In this document: positions 46,977-54,027 of the stretch, piece after piece
Position numbering within the stretch: position 1 is the stretch's first letter
Layout of the letters: each line of letters opens with the position of its first letter
Assembly: GCA_964607445.1 (NCBI GenBank)
Contig: CAZSKN010000001.1
Coordinates: 144,957 to 208,956, forward strand
Direction of reading: 5' to 3'
DNA: 64,000 bases
Origin: CALCKU01 sp964607445
Lineage (GTDB): Bacteria; Pseudomonadota; Alphaproteobacteria; Caulobacterales; Maricaulaceae
Translations under genes and position numbers: made by a program
The notes under the pieces: generated by a model
Databases searched by the model: none
What the model was told of the DNA's origin: nothing
What the model saw: the letters and a program-made list of their open reading frames with translations, nothing else

Positions 46977-47048
46977 GATTACAGAATACACCGAAAGTCA
47001 TGTGACCGAATGCACCCGAGGTCAAGTTACGAAATACACGGAAAGTCG
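46977..47048. repeat. Three imperfect 24-bp tandem repeats
   Basis: Units at 46977-47000, 47001-47024 and 47025-47048 align without gaps over 24 bases. The shared core is (G/A)AA(T)(A/G)CAC(C/G)(C/G/A)GA(A/G)GTC(A/G). Being a multiple of three they leave any frame open and give 8-residue repeats on the minus strand, so the 76-residue minus frame there is probably a by-product. They lie between the thioesterase stop and the start of the glycine-zipper gene. Confidence 0.6.
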
Positions 47049-47095
47049 TAAGTTTCCGGAAAGATTTTCGACATATTGCCCATAGAGGGCCGTAT

Positions 47096-47908
47096 CTAGA
47101 TAAAAATTGCAACCGCTTGCAGACCCTCGGCCACCAATACGCCCTCGGTATTCCAAAAACGCATAAGCTGTGAAGAATAACCATTTTGCGCGGCGGTTAA
47201 CCGGGTCTCGACCTGCCACCACCCCTCTCGTGTTATCATGTCTTCCTGCGTGAAATTCATCATCCAGTTCACGGAACTAATCGGTGCCGGCGACGGCATT
47301 ATCGGGGATGCGGCGGGTGGCAATACGTCACCTAATGTCAGAAAACTTACAATGCCTGTCCGCGAGGCGGGATCTTTCATCCGTGACCACACCCTTATAT
47401 AACCTTCGCTTGCCCCGATCATAGGCCGCGAACCTGCAATGAGGCGGGTATCAAAATTATGCATGAATTTTGGCCACATCGCGGCAAAATCTTTCATCAA
47501 AAAAGGCTCGACAGTTTCGGGGGCTGGGGCGAGTGGTGCAGGATGATCCCGTTCAAGAACCGAGGGCCGCGCAGAGCCGAATATAAATGTCGTCAAAGAA
47601 ATAATATTTTCATCGACAAAGCCCTCAACTTGCACCGAGGTAACATTACGGCCTTTTCGCAAAAGTCGGGCTGTAAAGACCGGGTTGTCTTTAACGGGGC
47701 CGATAAAATTTATCTGGATTGATCGCAGTGGCGGCAGATCTGCAAAAGATTTAAGCGCGACGGCTAACGACAATCCGCTGGTTAACCCCCCATAGGCCGT
47801 TCGACCTTGACGCCATGTGGGAGGGATCCATGCCCGATATCCGTCGCCCTCCGGCGTCAAGCGCTCTAGAATTTCCGTCAGGCCAATAATTTTAAAATCA
47901 GATGTCAT
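47096..47908 (-). CDS. Acyl-CoA thioesterase-like protein (double hotdog)
   Basis: A 270-residue cytoplasmic protein. The N-terminal hotdog begins with RAWIPPTWRQGRTAYGG, matching the substrate-entry segment of TesB-like thioesterases, followed by IQINFIGPVKDNPVFTARLLRKG in the second strand set (only part cited). The C-terminal half repeats the fold, with INFTQEDMITREGW and a final SQLMRFWNTEGVLVAEGLQ. It probably hydrolyses acyl-CoA thioesters; chain-length preference is not visible. It is a single gene, divergent from the GFA gene across 63 bases. Confidence 0.8.
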   Translation of the reverse strand: MTSDFKIIGLTEILERLTPEGDGYRAWIPPTWRQGRTAYGGLTSGLSLAVALKSFADLPPLRSIQINFIGPVKDNPVFTARLLRKGRNVTSVQVEGFVDENIISLTTFIFGSARPSVLERDHPAPLAPAPETVEPFLMKDFAAMWPKFMHNFDTRLIAGSRPMIGASEGYIRVWSRMKDPASRTGIVSFLTLGDVLPPAASPIMPSPAPISSVNWMMNFTQEDMITREGWWQVETRLTAAQNGYSSQLMRFWNTEGVLVAEGLQAVAIFI

Positions 47909-47971
47909 AATTTTCCATAGATAAAAATAAACTTAAATTATAGATTAGGGTTGAATAGGGCTGAATAAGAT

Positions 47972-48385
47972 ATGACCCAGCATAATAAAATGAAAACATA
48001 TTACGGCAATTGCCATTGTGGCGATATACAGTTTTCTTTGCGTTCAAGCCTAGATGTATTTACGACATGTGATTGTTCATTATGTAGTATGCGGGGCGTC
48101 TTAATGGTGAAAGTCCCACAGTCAGATCTCCGTATTTTGGCAGGCCAAGGTCAATTACGCCTATATCAATGGAATATGAAAATCGCCAAACATTATTTTT
48201 GTAAACGCTGTGGAGTTTACGTCTTTCATAACAAACGCGCCGTGCCCGATTACTACGGAGTCAATATAACGTGTCTGGACGGTGTATCAGATACAGACGC
48301 GCCGCATCTGGCCACGAAAGGTGATGATATGACTTTAAAGTCAAGCACTGCAAAAGCGCATTGGCCCGGCCCGCATATAGATTAG
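47972..48385 (+). CDS. GFA/CENP-V domain zinc protein
   Basis: A 137-residue protein with the GFA zinc signature: GNCHCGDIQF (first Cys pair), TTCDCSLCSMRG and FCKRCGVYVF. It resembles the glutathione-dependent formaldehyde-activating family, whose members mostly have unknown substrates. ATG 47972 and ATG 47990 are both possible starts; neither has a strong ribosome-binding site. The AHL or carbon source link cannot be judged. Confidence 0.85.
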   Translation: MTQHNKMKTYYGNCHCGDIQFSLRSSLDVFTTCDCSLCSMRGVLMVKVPQSDLRILAGQGQLRLYQWNMKIAKHYFCKRCGVYVFHNKRAVPDYYGVNITCLDGVSDTDAPHLATKGDDMTLKSSTAKAHWPGPHID

Positions 48386-48415
48386 GACAGGTAGCTTATA
48401 GCCGATATGCGAGGC

Positions 48416-48437
48416 AATATCAGCACGGCCTGATATT
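48416..48437. terminator. Hairpin between the convergent GFA and bfr genes
   Basis: AATATCAG (48416-48423) and CTGATATT (48430-48437) form a perfect 8-bp stem with a 6-base loop, and an outer GGTAGC/GCTACC pair (48390 and 48453) can enclose it. There is no long T run. Its position between two convergent gene ends suggests a shared termination structure. Confidence 0.45.
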
Positions 48438-48453
48438 AAATTAGCCATTAAGG

Positions 48454-48933
48454 CTACCCATCAGCCGGTGTGCTCTGTAATTGGATATAGTTCTGGATGC
48501 CCATTTGTTTTATGAGATCGAATTGGGTTTCAAGATAATCGACATGTTCTTCTTCATCAATAAGAATGGATTGCAAGAGATCTCGCGTTCCATAATCACG
48601 CACGTTTTCACAATATTCAACAGCGTCGCGGTACAGAGGGACAGCTTCGTCCTCCAATTTCATATCACATTCAAGAATTTCTTGAACCGTTTCCCCGATA
48701 TATAATTTCCCGAGGTCTTGTAGATTGGGCAAACCACCCAGAAATAAAATACGTTCGATGATCTTATCAGCATGTTCCATCTCTTCGATAGATTCTTTAT
48801 ATTCCTTGTCGGCAAGTTTACTCACACCCCAATCCTTAAGCATACGCGAGTGTAAAAAATATTGATTAATTGCTGTGAGCTCAGCTTTGAGCACGGCATT
48901 AAGCCAGCTAATCACTTTTTTATCGCCACGCAT
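48454..48933 (-). CDS. bfr: Bacterioferritin
   Basis: About 159 residues from ATG 48933 (MRGDKKVISW), which has GGAGAG six bases ahead; two upstream in-frame ATGs are less well placed. All expected ligands appear at canonical numbers: ferroxidase residues Glu18, Glu51, His54, Glu94, Glu127 and His130, and the haem ligand Met52. It stores iron as a 24-mer in the cytoplasm. The bacterioferritin-associated ferredoxin gene lies upstream in the same direction. A Fur-type box is found between them. Confidence 0.97.
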   Translation of the reverse strand: MRGDKKVISWLNAVLKAELTAINQYFLHSRMLKDWGVSKLADKEYKESIEEMEHADKIIERILFLGGLPNLQDLGKLYIGETVQEILECDMKLEDEAVPLYRDAVEYCENVRDYGTRDLLQSILIDEEEHVDYLETQFDLIKQMGIQNYIQLQSTPADG

Positions 48934-49047
48934 ATATCTCTCCATTTGGATAACGCCCATTCATATTTCTAGCCATGCCAAAGTCATCTCCTTGTGGCAA
49001 TATAGAAGTGGTCAAAAAAAGTGATATTTATCAATTATTTGCGCATC

Positions 49048-49062
49048 TGCAAATCAATTGCA
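49048..49062. promoter_or_regulatory. Fur-type operator upstream of bfr
   Basis: TGCAAAT-C-AATTGCA is a 7-1-7 inverted repeat with six of seven pairs matched, of the TGCAAAT type seen for Fur/Mur sites in several alphaproteobacteria. It lies 115 bases upstream of the bfr start and downstream of bfd. Iron control is inferred. Confidence 0.45.
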
Positions 49063-49135
49063 GAGTTTTAATCGCACATGAAAATCAGTTGCGACAATCA
49101 AGAGAATTTTACAAAAATAAACCCGGGCCCAAGCC

Positions 49136-49330
49136 TTACTCGGCCGCTTCGAAATGATCTAATTTATAGGCATCGAGACGCGCCAACCGATCTTCAATAG
49201 ACGCTTTGCAAGATCCGCAATTAAATGTTGTACCACAGGCCCGTTGCACACTGGCCGCAGTCTTTGCACCGCAGCTATAGGCAAGGTCAACAGCCGCCGT
49301 ATTAATATTATTGCACACGCAATGTATCAT
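49136..49330 (-). CDS. bfd: Bacterioferritin-associated ferredoxin
   Basis: About 64 residues from ATG 49330 (MIHCVCNNIN); the frame is open further upstream but the family begins here. The four 2Fe-2S ligands occur at the E. coli Bfd positions: Cys4, Cys6, Cys38 and Cys41 (CVC and CGSC). It reduces the iron core of bacterioferritin to release Fe(II). Two Fur-type boxes precede it, which agrees with induction under iron limitation. Confidence 0.93.
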   Translation of the reverse strand: MIHCVCNNINTAAVDLAYSCGAKTAASVQRACGTTFNCGSCKASIEDRLARLDAYKLDHFEAAE

Positions 49331-49349
49331 GCTCTTTATATATGCTAGT

Positions 49350-49386
49350 TGCGAATGAATGTCAACTGCGTTGCGAATGACTTGCA
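49350..49386. promoter_or_regulatory. Tandem Fur-type boxes upstream of bfd
   Basis: TGCGAATGACTTGCA (49372-49386) is a 7-1-7 imperfect palindrome (five of seven pairs) and TGCGAATGAATGTCA (49350-49364) is a weaker copy exactly 22 bases away, two helical turns. Both lie within 60 bases upstream of the bfd ATG on the minus strand. They share TGCGAATGA and resemble the bfr site. Confidence 0.5.
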
Positions 49387-49454
49387 GAATCAAGCTATTA
49401 CAAATTAGCCTGCCCCGTCATTAAAGACTTGGAACCCGCAAATCTTTAGCCTAG

Positions 49455-50507
49455 ATGACGTCTATGTCTAAATCTGATAAATTAAAAGTCGCTATCTTGG
49501 GCGCTGGCTCTATTGGGTGTTATGTGGGAGGACAACTGGCGAGCGCGGGTATTGATGTCGTGTTAATCGGGCGCGAGCGGATGCGCGGCGCCATACAGAC
49601 ACATGGGCTCACCCTGAGCCATTTCAGTCGACCCACACGTCATATAGCTGCGACGGACCTTGCCTTTAGCCTCACACCAGAAGGCTTAACCGGGGCTGAT
49701 ATTATATTGGTCTGTGTTAAATCTCACGACACAGAAACGACAGCAAAAGCAATTGCCCAATACGGGCGAGCTGACGCTTTAATCATCAGTTTACAAAACG
49801 GAATGACCAATGCAGATGTCTTGCGCGCAAGACTGCCCAAAAACCCCATTTTAGGTGCGGTGGTGCCCTTTAATGTAACCAGCAAAAGTCCGGGGCACTT
49901 TCATTGCGGTTCTGAAGGCGATCTCATTATCGAAGATAATGCATCAATCACACTTTTGGCTTTACAAGCCGCCTTTATGGAGGCCGGACAAAAATGCCGC
50001 CTTGTCGAAGATATAAAATCCGTACAATGGGGCAAATTATTGGTAAATTTAAACAATGCTTTAAATGCGTTATCAGGTATAACTTTATATCAAGGCCTTA
50101 TGCAAAAAAAGTTTAGGCGCGCATTGGCGCTTACCATTGAGGAAGCTTTGAACATAATGCACGGCGCAAATATTACGCCAGCGCAATTTGGTAAAGCCTC
50201 GCCGGAAAAAATGATTACGGTTTTACGTCTACCAAACTTCATTTACCAGCTGATTAAAAACCGTATTTTGAAAATTGATAAAACCGCGCGCTCATCCATG
50301 CTCAATGATCTTGAAGCTGGTCGAAAACCGGAAATTGAATATTTGCAAGGGGAAATCGTCCGATTGGCAAATGAGACTGGACAATCTGCACCGATCAACG
50401 CGGCAATCGCATATGAGATCAAATCTATTTTTAACAGCGGGTCTTCGCCTCGAATGTCGGGAGCAGATATATTGCATTTGGTTGAGACTGCCCGAAATAC
50501 AGCTTAA
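49455..50507 (+). CDS. panE: 2-dehydropantoate 2-reductase (ketopantoate reductase)
   Basis: A 350-residue protein (ATG 49455, alternative ATG 49464). The NADPH-binding motif is ILGAGSIGCYVGG at about residues 14-26; VCVKSHDTE and SLQNGMTN follow as in the family, and the catalytic lysine is expected in QWGKLLVNLNNALNAL. It reduces ketopantoate to pantoate for coenzyme A synthesis. The gene is longer than E. coli PanE by about 45 residues, spread over the C-terminal domain. Other members of this family act on related 2-keto acids. Confidence 0.88.
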   Translation: MTSMSKSDKLKVAILGAGSIGCYVGGQLASAGIDVVLIGRERMRGAIQTHGLTLSHFSRPTRHIAATDLAFSLTPEGLTGADIILVCVKSHDTETTAKAIAQYGRADALIISLQNGMTNADVLRARLPKNPILGAVVPFNVTSKSPGHFHCGSEGDLIIEDNASITLLALQAAFMEAGQKCRLVEDIKSVQWGKLLVNLNNALNALSGITLYQGLMQKKFRRALALTIEEALNIMHGANITPAQFGKASPEKMITVLRLPNFIYQLIKNRILKIDKTARSSMLNDLEAGRKPEIEYLQGEIVRLANETGQSAPINAAIAYEIKSIFNSGSSPRMSGADILHLVETARNTA

Positions 50508-50784
50508 ATTTCAAAATTTATGGATGGATTTGCTTTCATTCTCGGTACCAGATTAACGCTTAGGTAAGATTTAATCCGGCCTCAGATCGGCCCCATTTGT
50601 CTCCAAATAATGTCCAGATTATCTTTCAAAACGAAGGCTGTGATAATCTTTCGTTAAGTAATGGTGAAAACAGCTTTCAAACCCTGCGTAATATTTACTA
50701 AAAATAAACCATAAAATATTATGAACGAACATGCCCGTTAATAGAGAAGACACCCGCCCCAAATACTCCGCCCGCCGTAAATCT
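50508..50784. other. Intergenic region after panE
   Basis: About 280 AT-rich bases without a convincing gene. It contains an imperfect inverted repeat GATTATC ... GATAATC around 50632-50660 of unknown meaning. No clear T-tailed terminator or promoter was found. Confidence 0.4.
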
Positions 50785-50818
50785 ATGCCGATCTTAAGAC
50801 TATGCCAAATTTAAGACT
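50785..50818 (+). repeat. 17-bp tandem repeat abutting a start codon
   Basis: ATGCCGATCTTAAGACT (50785-50801) and ATGCCAAATTTAAGACT (50802-50818) match at 14 of 17 bases and run directly into ATG 50819. The second copy encodes MPNLRL followed by a TGA that overlaps the gene's ATG, so a small leader frame could be coupled to the gene. Confidence 0.55.
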
Positions 50819-51181
50819 ATGAAAGATGCCAATTTATACAGTGCAGAGCTTCACGCGGTTGAAATGCTCATAGAACCCGGTGCCGAGCAATTATTACGAA
50901 ATATGGGACGACATATGAAAACTAAGGCGCGCTCCAAAGTCCTCAATAGAACCCTCTCCTATATCCGAAATAATATCCATATTTCAGACGTTTGCGCTTG
51001 GTTTTCGGAAGACAGGTTTGCCCCGTCGCGTCGTACAACAGTCCGCCTGTCAAAAACCAACGCAGAATATCTAAAATCTTTGGCTCAAACCCTTGATAAA
51101 GGGCGCCCGGCCATCTTGTTGGATATGGTGTATTTCGCCGCCGTTAATCTTAGTTTTGAAGATTTGGAGAGCCTAAAATGA
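50819..51181 (+). CDS. Unrecognised small protein, possibly ribbon-helix-helix
   Basis: A 120-residue soluble protein with no family that I recognise. The C-terminal 50 residues have a pattern like a ribbon-helix-helix DNA-binding unit: a basic strand RRTTVRLSKTNAEYLKSL, then a second helix. The first half is helical and basic. No good ribosome-binding site precedes ATG 50819; an earlier start is blocked by a stop at 50795. Its end overlaps the next gene in ATGA form, so the two are coupled. The function is unknown. Confidence 0.55.
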   Translation: MKDANLYSAELHAVEMLIEPGAEQLLRNMGRHMKTKARSKVLNRTLSYIRNNIHISDVCAWFSEDRFAPSRRTTVRLSKTNAEYLKSLAQTLDKGRPAILLDMVYFAAVNLSFEDLESLK

Positions 51182-51876
51182 CCTTTTCTATGCTCGTCTC
51201 GCTTATGGCCATGTTGATACAACTTGTCTTTGGCGTCATGAATATAAGACGGTCCCAACAAGAAACTCAAAGACAGATAGCAGAAACCAAAAAACAAGAA
51301 CGCTTGCTAATATTTCAAACCGAGGAGACCTATAAGAATGACGTACGCCTTTGGGGGCGCAGAGTCGTCGACGGCATGGCCCGAGCACAACAATTAGCCA
51401 CGCTCGATCCACAGCAATTAAAAAATACGGATTACGAATTAGAACGCGCCAATACGGTAGCTGACTTGCGCGGGTCTTTAAATCGAGCCAAATGGCTGTT
51501 TCCCAATCTCGCAATTCCGTCTCGCATTGATGAAGGATTCACCTATGATACGAACAATAAATTATCCGCACTTGAATCTATTCTCTATGTCTATCATACG
51601 CTTGCCAATTTAACACCTGACGAACCGGAAAACCGGAAAGCCGCCAGTGGACGCATACGAAATTTACGAAACGCTTTTGTTCAGGAAATGCGCAGCGCTG
51701 TCGATCCACAAGTCAGAGGCGAAGATATCGAGGCCTTAGTAGACGCCGCAGAAGAAGATCTGACTCAAGATAACACAGCAACAGATGATGTAAACAGAAC
51801 GAATTTGGACACATCCAATCCAACACTCGCGCGGGCCAATACACCCTCTCATACAGACCCGGATCGATTACCGTAA
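51178..51876 (+). CDS. Unrecognised membrane-anchored protein
   Basis: A 232-residue protein. Residues 1-21 form a single membrane segment (MLVSLMAMLIQLVFGVM), followed by a highly charged helical stretch (RRSQQETQRQIAETKKQER) likely to be a coiled coil, a globular helical region (60-185) and a Thr/Asp-rich disordered tail. The bulk is probably cytoplasmic. It is not a known family to me. It is translationally coupled to the preceding small gene. Together they form an isolated two-gene unit between panE and fabI. Confidence 0.55.
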   Translation: MTFSMLVSLMAMLIQLVFGVMNIRRSQQETQRQIAETKKQERLLIFQTEETYKNDVRLWGRRVVDGMARAQQLATLDPQQLKNTDYELERANTVADLRGSLNRAKWLFPNLAIPSRIDEGFTYDTNNKLSALESILYVYHTLANLTPDEPENRKAASGRIRNLRNAFVQEMRSAVDPQVRGEDIEALVDAAEEDLTQDNTATDDVNRTNLDTSNPTLARANTPSHTDPDRLP

Positions 51877-51913
51877 ATCCGGGTCATTTCCAAGATTAAC
51901 CTATTATGGACGG

Positions 51914-52768
51914 CTACGCCTCAAGACCTAAACTGGACTTTAGCGGGCCTTCTTGGGGCATGCCAATCGCATGAAACCCGCCGTCAACATGATGAGTTTC
52001 TCCCGTACACGATAACCCTAAATCCGACAGTAAATAAAGCGCCGCTCCCGCCACGCCAACCGGATCCGTATTATCCTGCATCGCACTCGCGGCCTTGTTA
52101 AACCGAAACATATGACGTCCTGAACCGATACCCGCCGCCGCCAAAGTTTTAATCGGGCCCGCAGATATCGCATTGACGCGAATTTGGCGCGGCCCGAGAT
52201 CAGCCGCAATATAGCGTGTCGAGGCCTCTAGCGCGGCTTTGGCAACGCCCATGACATTGTAATTAGGAATAACCCGCTCAGAGCCAAGATAGGTCAAAGT
52301 CACCATTGCCCCCCCGTCATTCATAATTTTGGACGCGCGCCGCGCCGCATCGACAAAACTATAGGCCGAGATATCAAGCGCAGACTTAAAACCCTCGCGC
52401 GTGGTGTTTTCTACGAAAGAGCCTTCAAGCTGTTCCTTCCCGGCAAAGGCAATGGCATGTACCAGAAAATCGATATGGCCCCAGGTTTCTTTAAGCGTAT
52501 GAAAAGTAGCCTCCATTTGCTGATCATTCGTAACATCACAATCACATAAAAGAGGCTCTGCATTAGAGCCTTTAGGCAATACGCTTTCGGCAAGGGGTTT
52601 AACACGGCGCAATAATTTATCGCCCTGATAGGTAAAGGCCAATTCAGCGCCTTGGGCGGCAAGTTGTCTGGCAATGGCCCACGCGATAGAGTTTTTATTC
52701 GCAACGCCCATGATCAGACCCCGCTTGCCCGCCATTAAATCACCTGTCGGAAAGTTTTGCTCTGCCAT
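51914..52768 (-). CDS. fabI: Enoyl-[acyl-carrier-protein] reductase (NADH)
   Basis: A 284-residue SDR-type reductase; ATG 52768 is used, an internal Met12 is possible. The FabI-specific nucleotide motif GVANKNSIAWAIA is at about 21-33. Catalytic Tyr160, Tyr170 and Lys177 occur as in the family (TYLGSE and YNVMGVAK; Tyr-x6-Lys). It performs the last reduction of fatty acid elongation. It lies apart from fabAB by the luxR-type gene and the structured spacer. Alphaproteobacterial fabA, fabB and fabI are often contiguous. Confidence 0.96.
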   Translation of the reverse strand: MAEQNFPTGDLMAGKRGLIMGVANKNSIAWAIARQLAAQGAELAFTYQGDKLLRRVKPLAESVLPKGSNAEPLLCDCDVTNDQQMEATFHTLKETWGHIDFLVHAIAFAGKEQLEGSFVENTTREGFKSALDISAYSFVDAARRASKIMNDGGAMVTLTYLGSERVIPNYNVMGVAKAALEASTRYIAADLGPRQIRVNAISAGPIKTLAAAGIGSGRHMFRFNKAASAMQDNTDPVGVAGAALYLLSDLGLSCTGETHHVDGGFHAIGMPQEGPLKSSLGLEA

Positions 52769-52906
52769 AAATCCTCGCTTTCATTTCGCTTTAAGCGGCT
52801 TGCGAAAACATAGCATGTTTTACGGGCTTTCATACAGATTTATATATTTTCAAGCTTAATTTCCGACGATTTAAAATCCGCATTTGGCAAATATCACTGA
52901 AAATAA

Positions 52907-52939
52907 AGCTTTAAGATTTTCTGCAATCGCTTTAAAGCT
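52907..52939. promoter_or_regulatory. Imperfect inverted repeat in the fabI-luxR intergenic region
   Basis: AGCTTTAAG (52907-52915) and CTTTAAAGCT (52930-52939) pair over nine bases with one extra T, separated by 14 bases. It lies 40 bases upstream of the LuxR start and 139 bases upstream of fabI, a reasonable operator position. No binding protein can be assigned. Confidence 0.3.
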
Positions 52940-52978
52940 GTACATGAAGGCACTGATACCTATGGGGTGAAATGCAGA

Positions 52979-53701
52979 ATGGCCGACTTTCAGAATACAC
53001 TCTCTGGTATCGAGACTATTATCAATACAAATGATGAGAATGAAATTTTTTGTGAACTTGCCAAACAGGGTCGCCAATATGGATTCGAATATGTCCTTAT
53101 GGGCCGCTTATCACCCGACTTAACCTCAACATCTGATTCATCTTTTTATAAATCGACATTTCCTGAAAACTGGCACGCAACATATGTTGAAAAAAACTAT
53201 GTCTTAATAGACCCCATAATCGAATATGTGAAAAAATATACCCTGTCCGTTAGACTCGCAGACAGCCTAATTGATCTAACAGATTCGCAAAAGGCCTTTG
53301 CTAAAGATGCAATGAAACACGGAATTTTTGATGGTTTCATCGTCCCCATTAATGTGCCTAAATATTATGTTGCAAGCGTTATATTTACCTCGAAGTCGAA
53401 AGTTGAATTAGACGATATGGCGGGAATTTGCTTGGAAATGGTCGCGCGTATTAGCTTTCAACGCATTGCCCTTACCTATTCGCCAATAAAAAATGTAGAC
53501 ACTATCAAAATCACGGATCGTGAACGTCAAATACTTAACCTTGTCTCAAAAGGAAAAACGAATTGGGAGGTCGGTAAAATTCTCGACATTAGCGAATTTT
53601 CGGTTCGGGATTATCTGGCAAATTTGTCACAACGTCTCGAAACCTGCAATCGTACACATACAGTCACGCGGGCCTTGCATCTGGGGCTGATCTCGCTTTA
53701 A
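52979..53701 (+). CDS. LuxR-family regulator with autoinducer-binding-type domain (LuxR solo)
   Basis: About 240 residues from ATG 52979, with GGGGTGA 8 bases ahead; GTG 52967 is the alternative. The N-terminal domain fits the autoinducer-binding family, with ENWHATYVEKNYVLIDPII giving the expected Trp, Tyr, Asp and Pro. The C-terminal HTH begins ITDRERQILNLVSKGKTNWEVGKIL. No luxI-type synthase is present in the window, so it is a LuxR solo. It lies between fabI and fabB, whose pathway supplies acyl chains for acyl-homoserine lactones; a functional link is inferred only from position. Confidence 0.88.
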   Translation: MADFQNTLSGIETIINTNDENEIFCELAKQGRQYGFEYVLMGRLSPDLTSTSDSSFYKSTFPENWHATYVEKNYVLIDPIIEYVKKYTLSVRLADSLIDLTDSQKAFAKDAMKHGIFDGFIVPINVPKYYVASVIFTSKSKVELDDMAGICLEMVARISFQRIALTYSPIKNVDTIKITDRERQILNLVSKGKTNWEVGKILDISEFSVRDYLANLSQRLETCNRTHTVTRALHLGLISL

Positions 53702-53712
53702 TCCACAGTTAA
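53698..53712 (+). promoter_or_regulatory. CtrA-type site at the 3' end of the luxR-type gene
   Basis: TTAA-TCCACAG-TTAA, then C, matches the CtrA pattern TTAA-N7-TTAAC and begins at the stop codon of the LuxR gene. No annotated gene on the plus strand lies downstream before the convergent fabB end. It is relevant only if the structured spacer that follows is transcribed. A chance match is quite possible. Confidence 0.3.
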
Positions 53713-53767
53713 CGCTATCACGAAAATGTTGCGCAATTGCCGCCTAACTAGCTCAAAATCACTGACA

Positions 53768-53957
53768 ACCCTAAATTTGTAGGGTAGATTTTAATTGTCT
53801 TTACCTCAAAATAAAGACTCGATAACAGGATATATGTTCTCAGGACCATTTAAATCTATTATCGCGCATACAGGTTGTGAGGCCCATATAATACCTACTG
53901 TGCCCCGTAGGGAACGGCGTCATAACCTGTATGCACCATATTATCGCCCGATAATAT
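53768..53957. repeat. Structured spacer with three inverted repeats between luxR and fabB
   Basis: Three hairpin elements lie in 190 bases. First, ACCCTA/TAGGGT (53768-53785), followed by an AT tract, is terminator-like for luxR. Second, a 15-base inverted repeat with one mismatch (53866-53880 and 53920-53934), whose loop contains a CCTAC/GTAGG stem. Third, a perfect 9-base pair ATATTATCG/CGATAATAT (53938-53957). The weak 61-codon TTG frame from 53795 overlaps these and is not credible as a gene. The whole 53702-54027 spacer holds no other gene. Confidence 0.55.
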
Positions 53958-54027
53958 TCGGCTTTACACTATTAATATGACGGCAGAAATATGACGGCGG
54001 GCCTGATAATATAACGACAGCTCTGAG

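Noticed and set aside
46954..47222. Minus-strand ORFs over the 24-bp repeats
   Set aside because: The repeats keep the frames open by their length; there is no ribosome-binding site and the composition is not protein-like.
53795..53980. A 61-codon plus-strand ORF
   Set aside because: It has a TTG start, no ribosome-binding site, no domain, and lies across inverted repeats.
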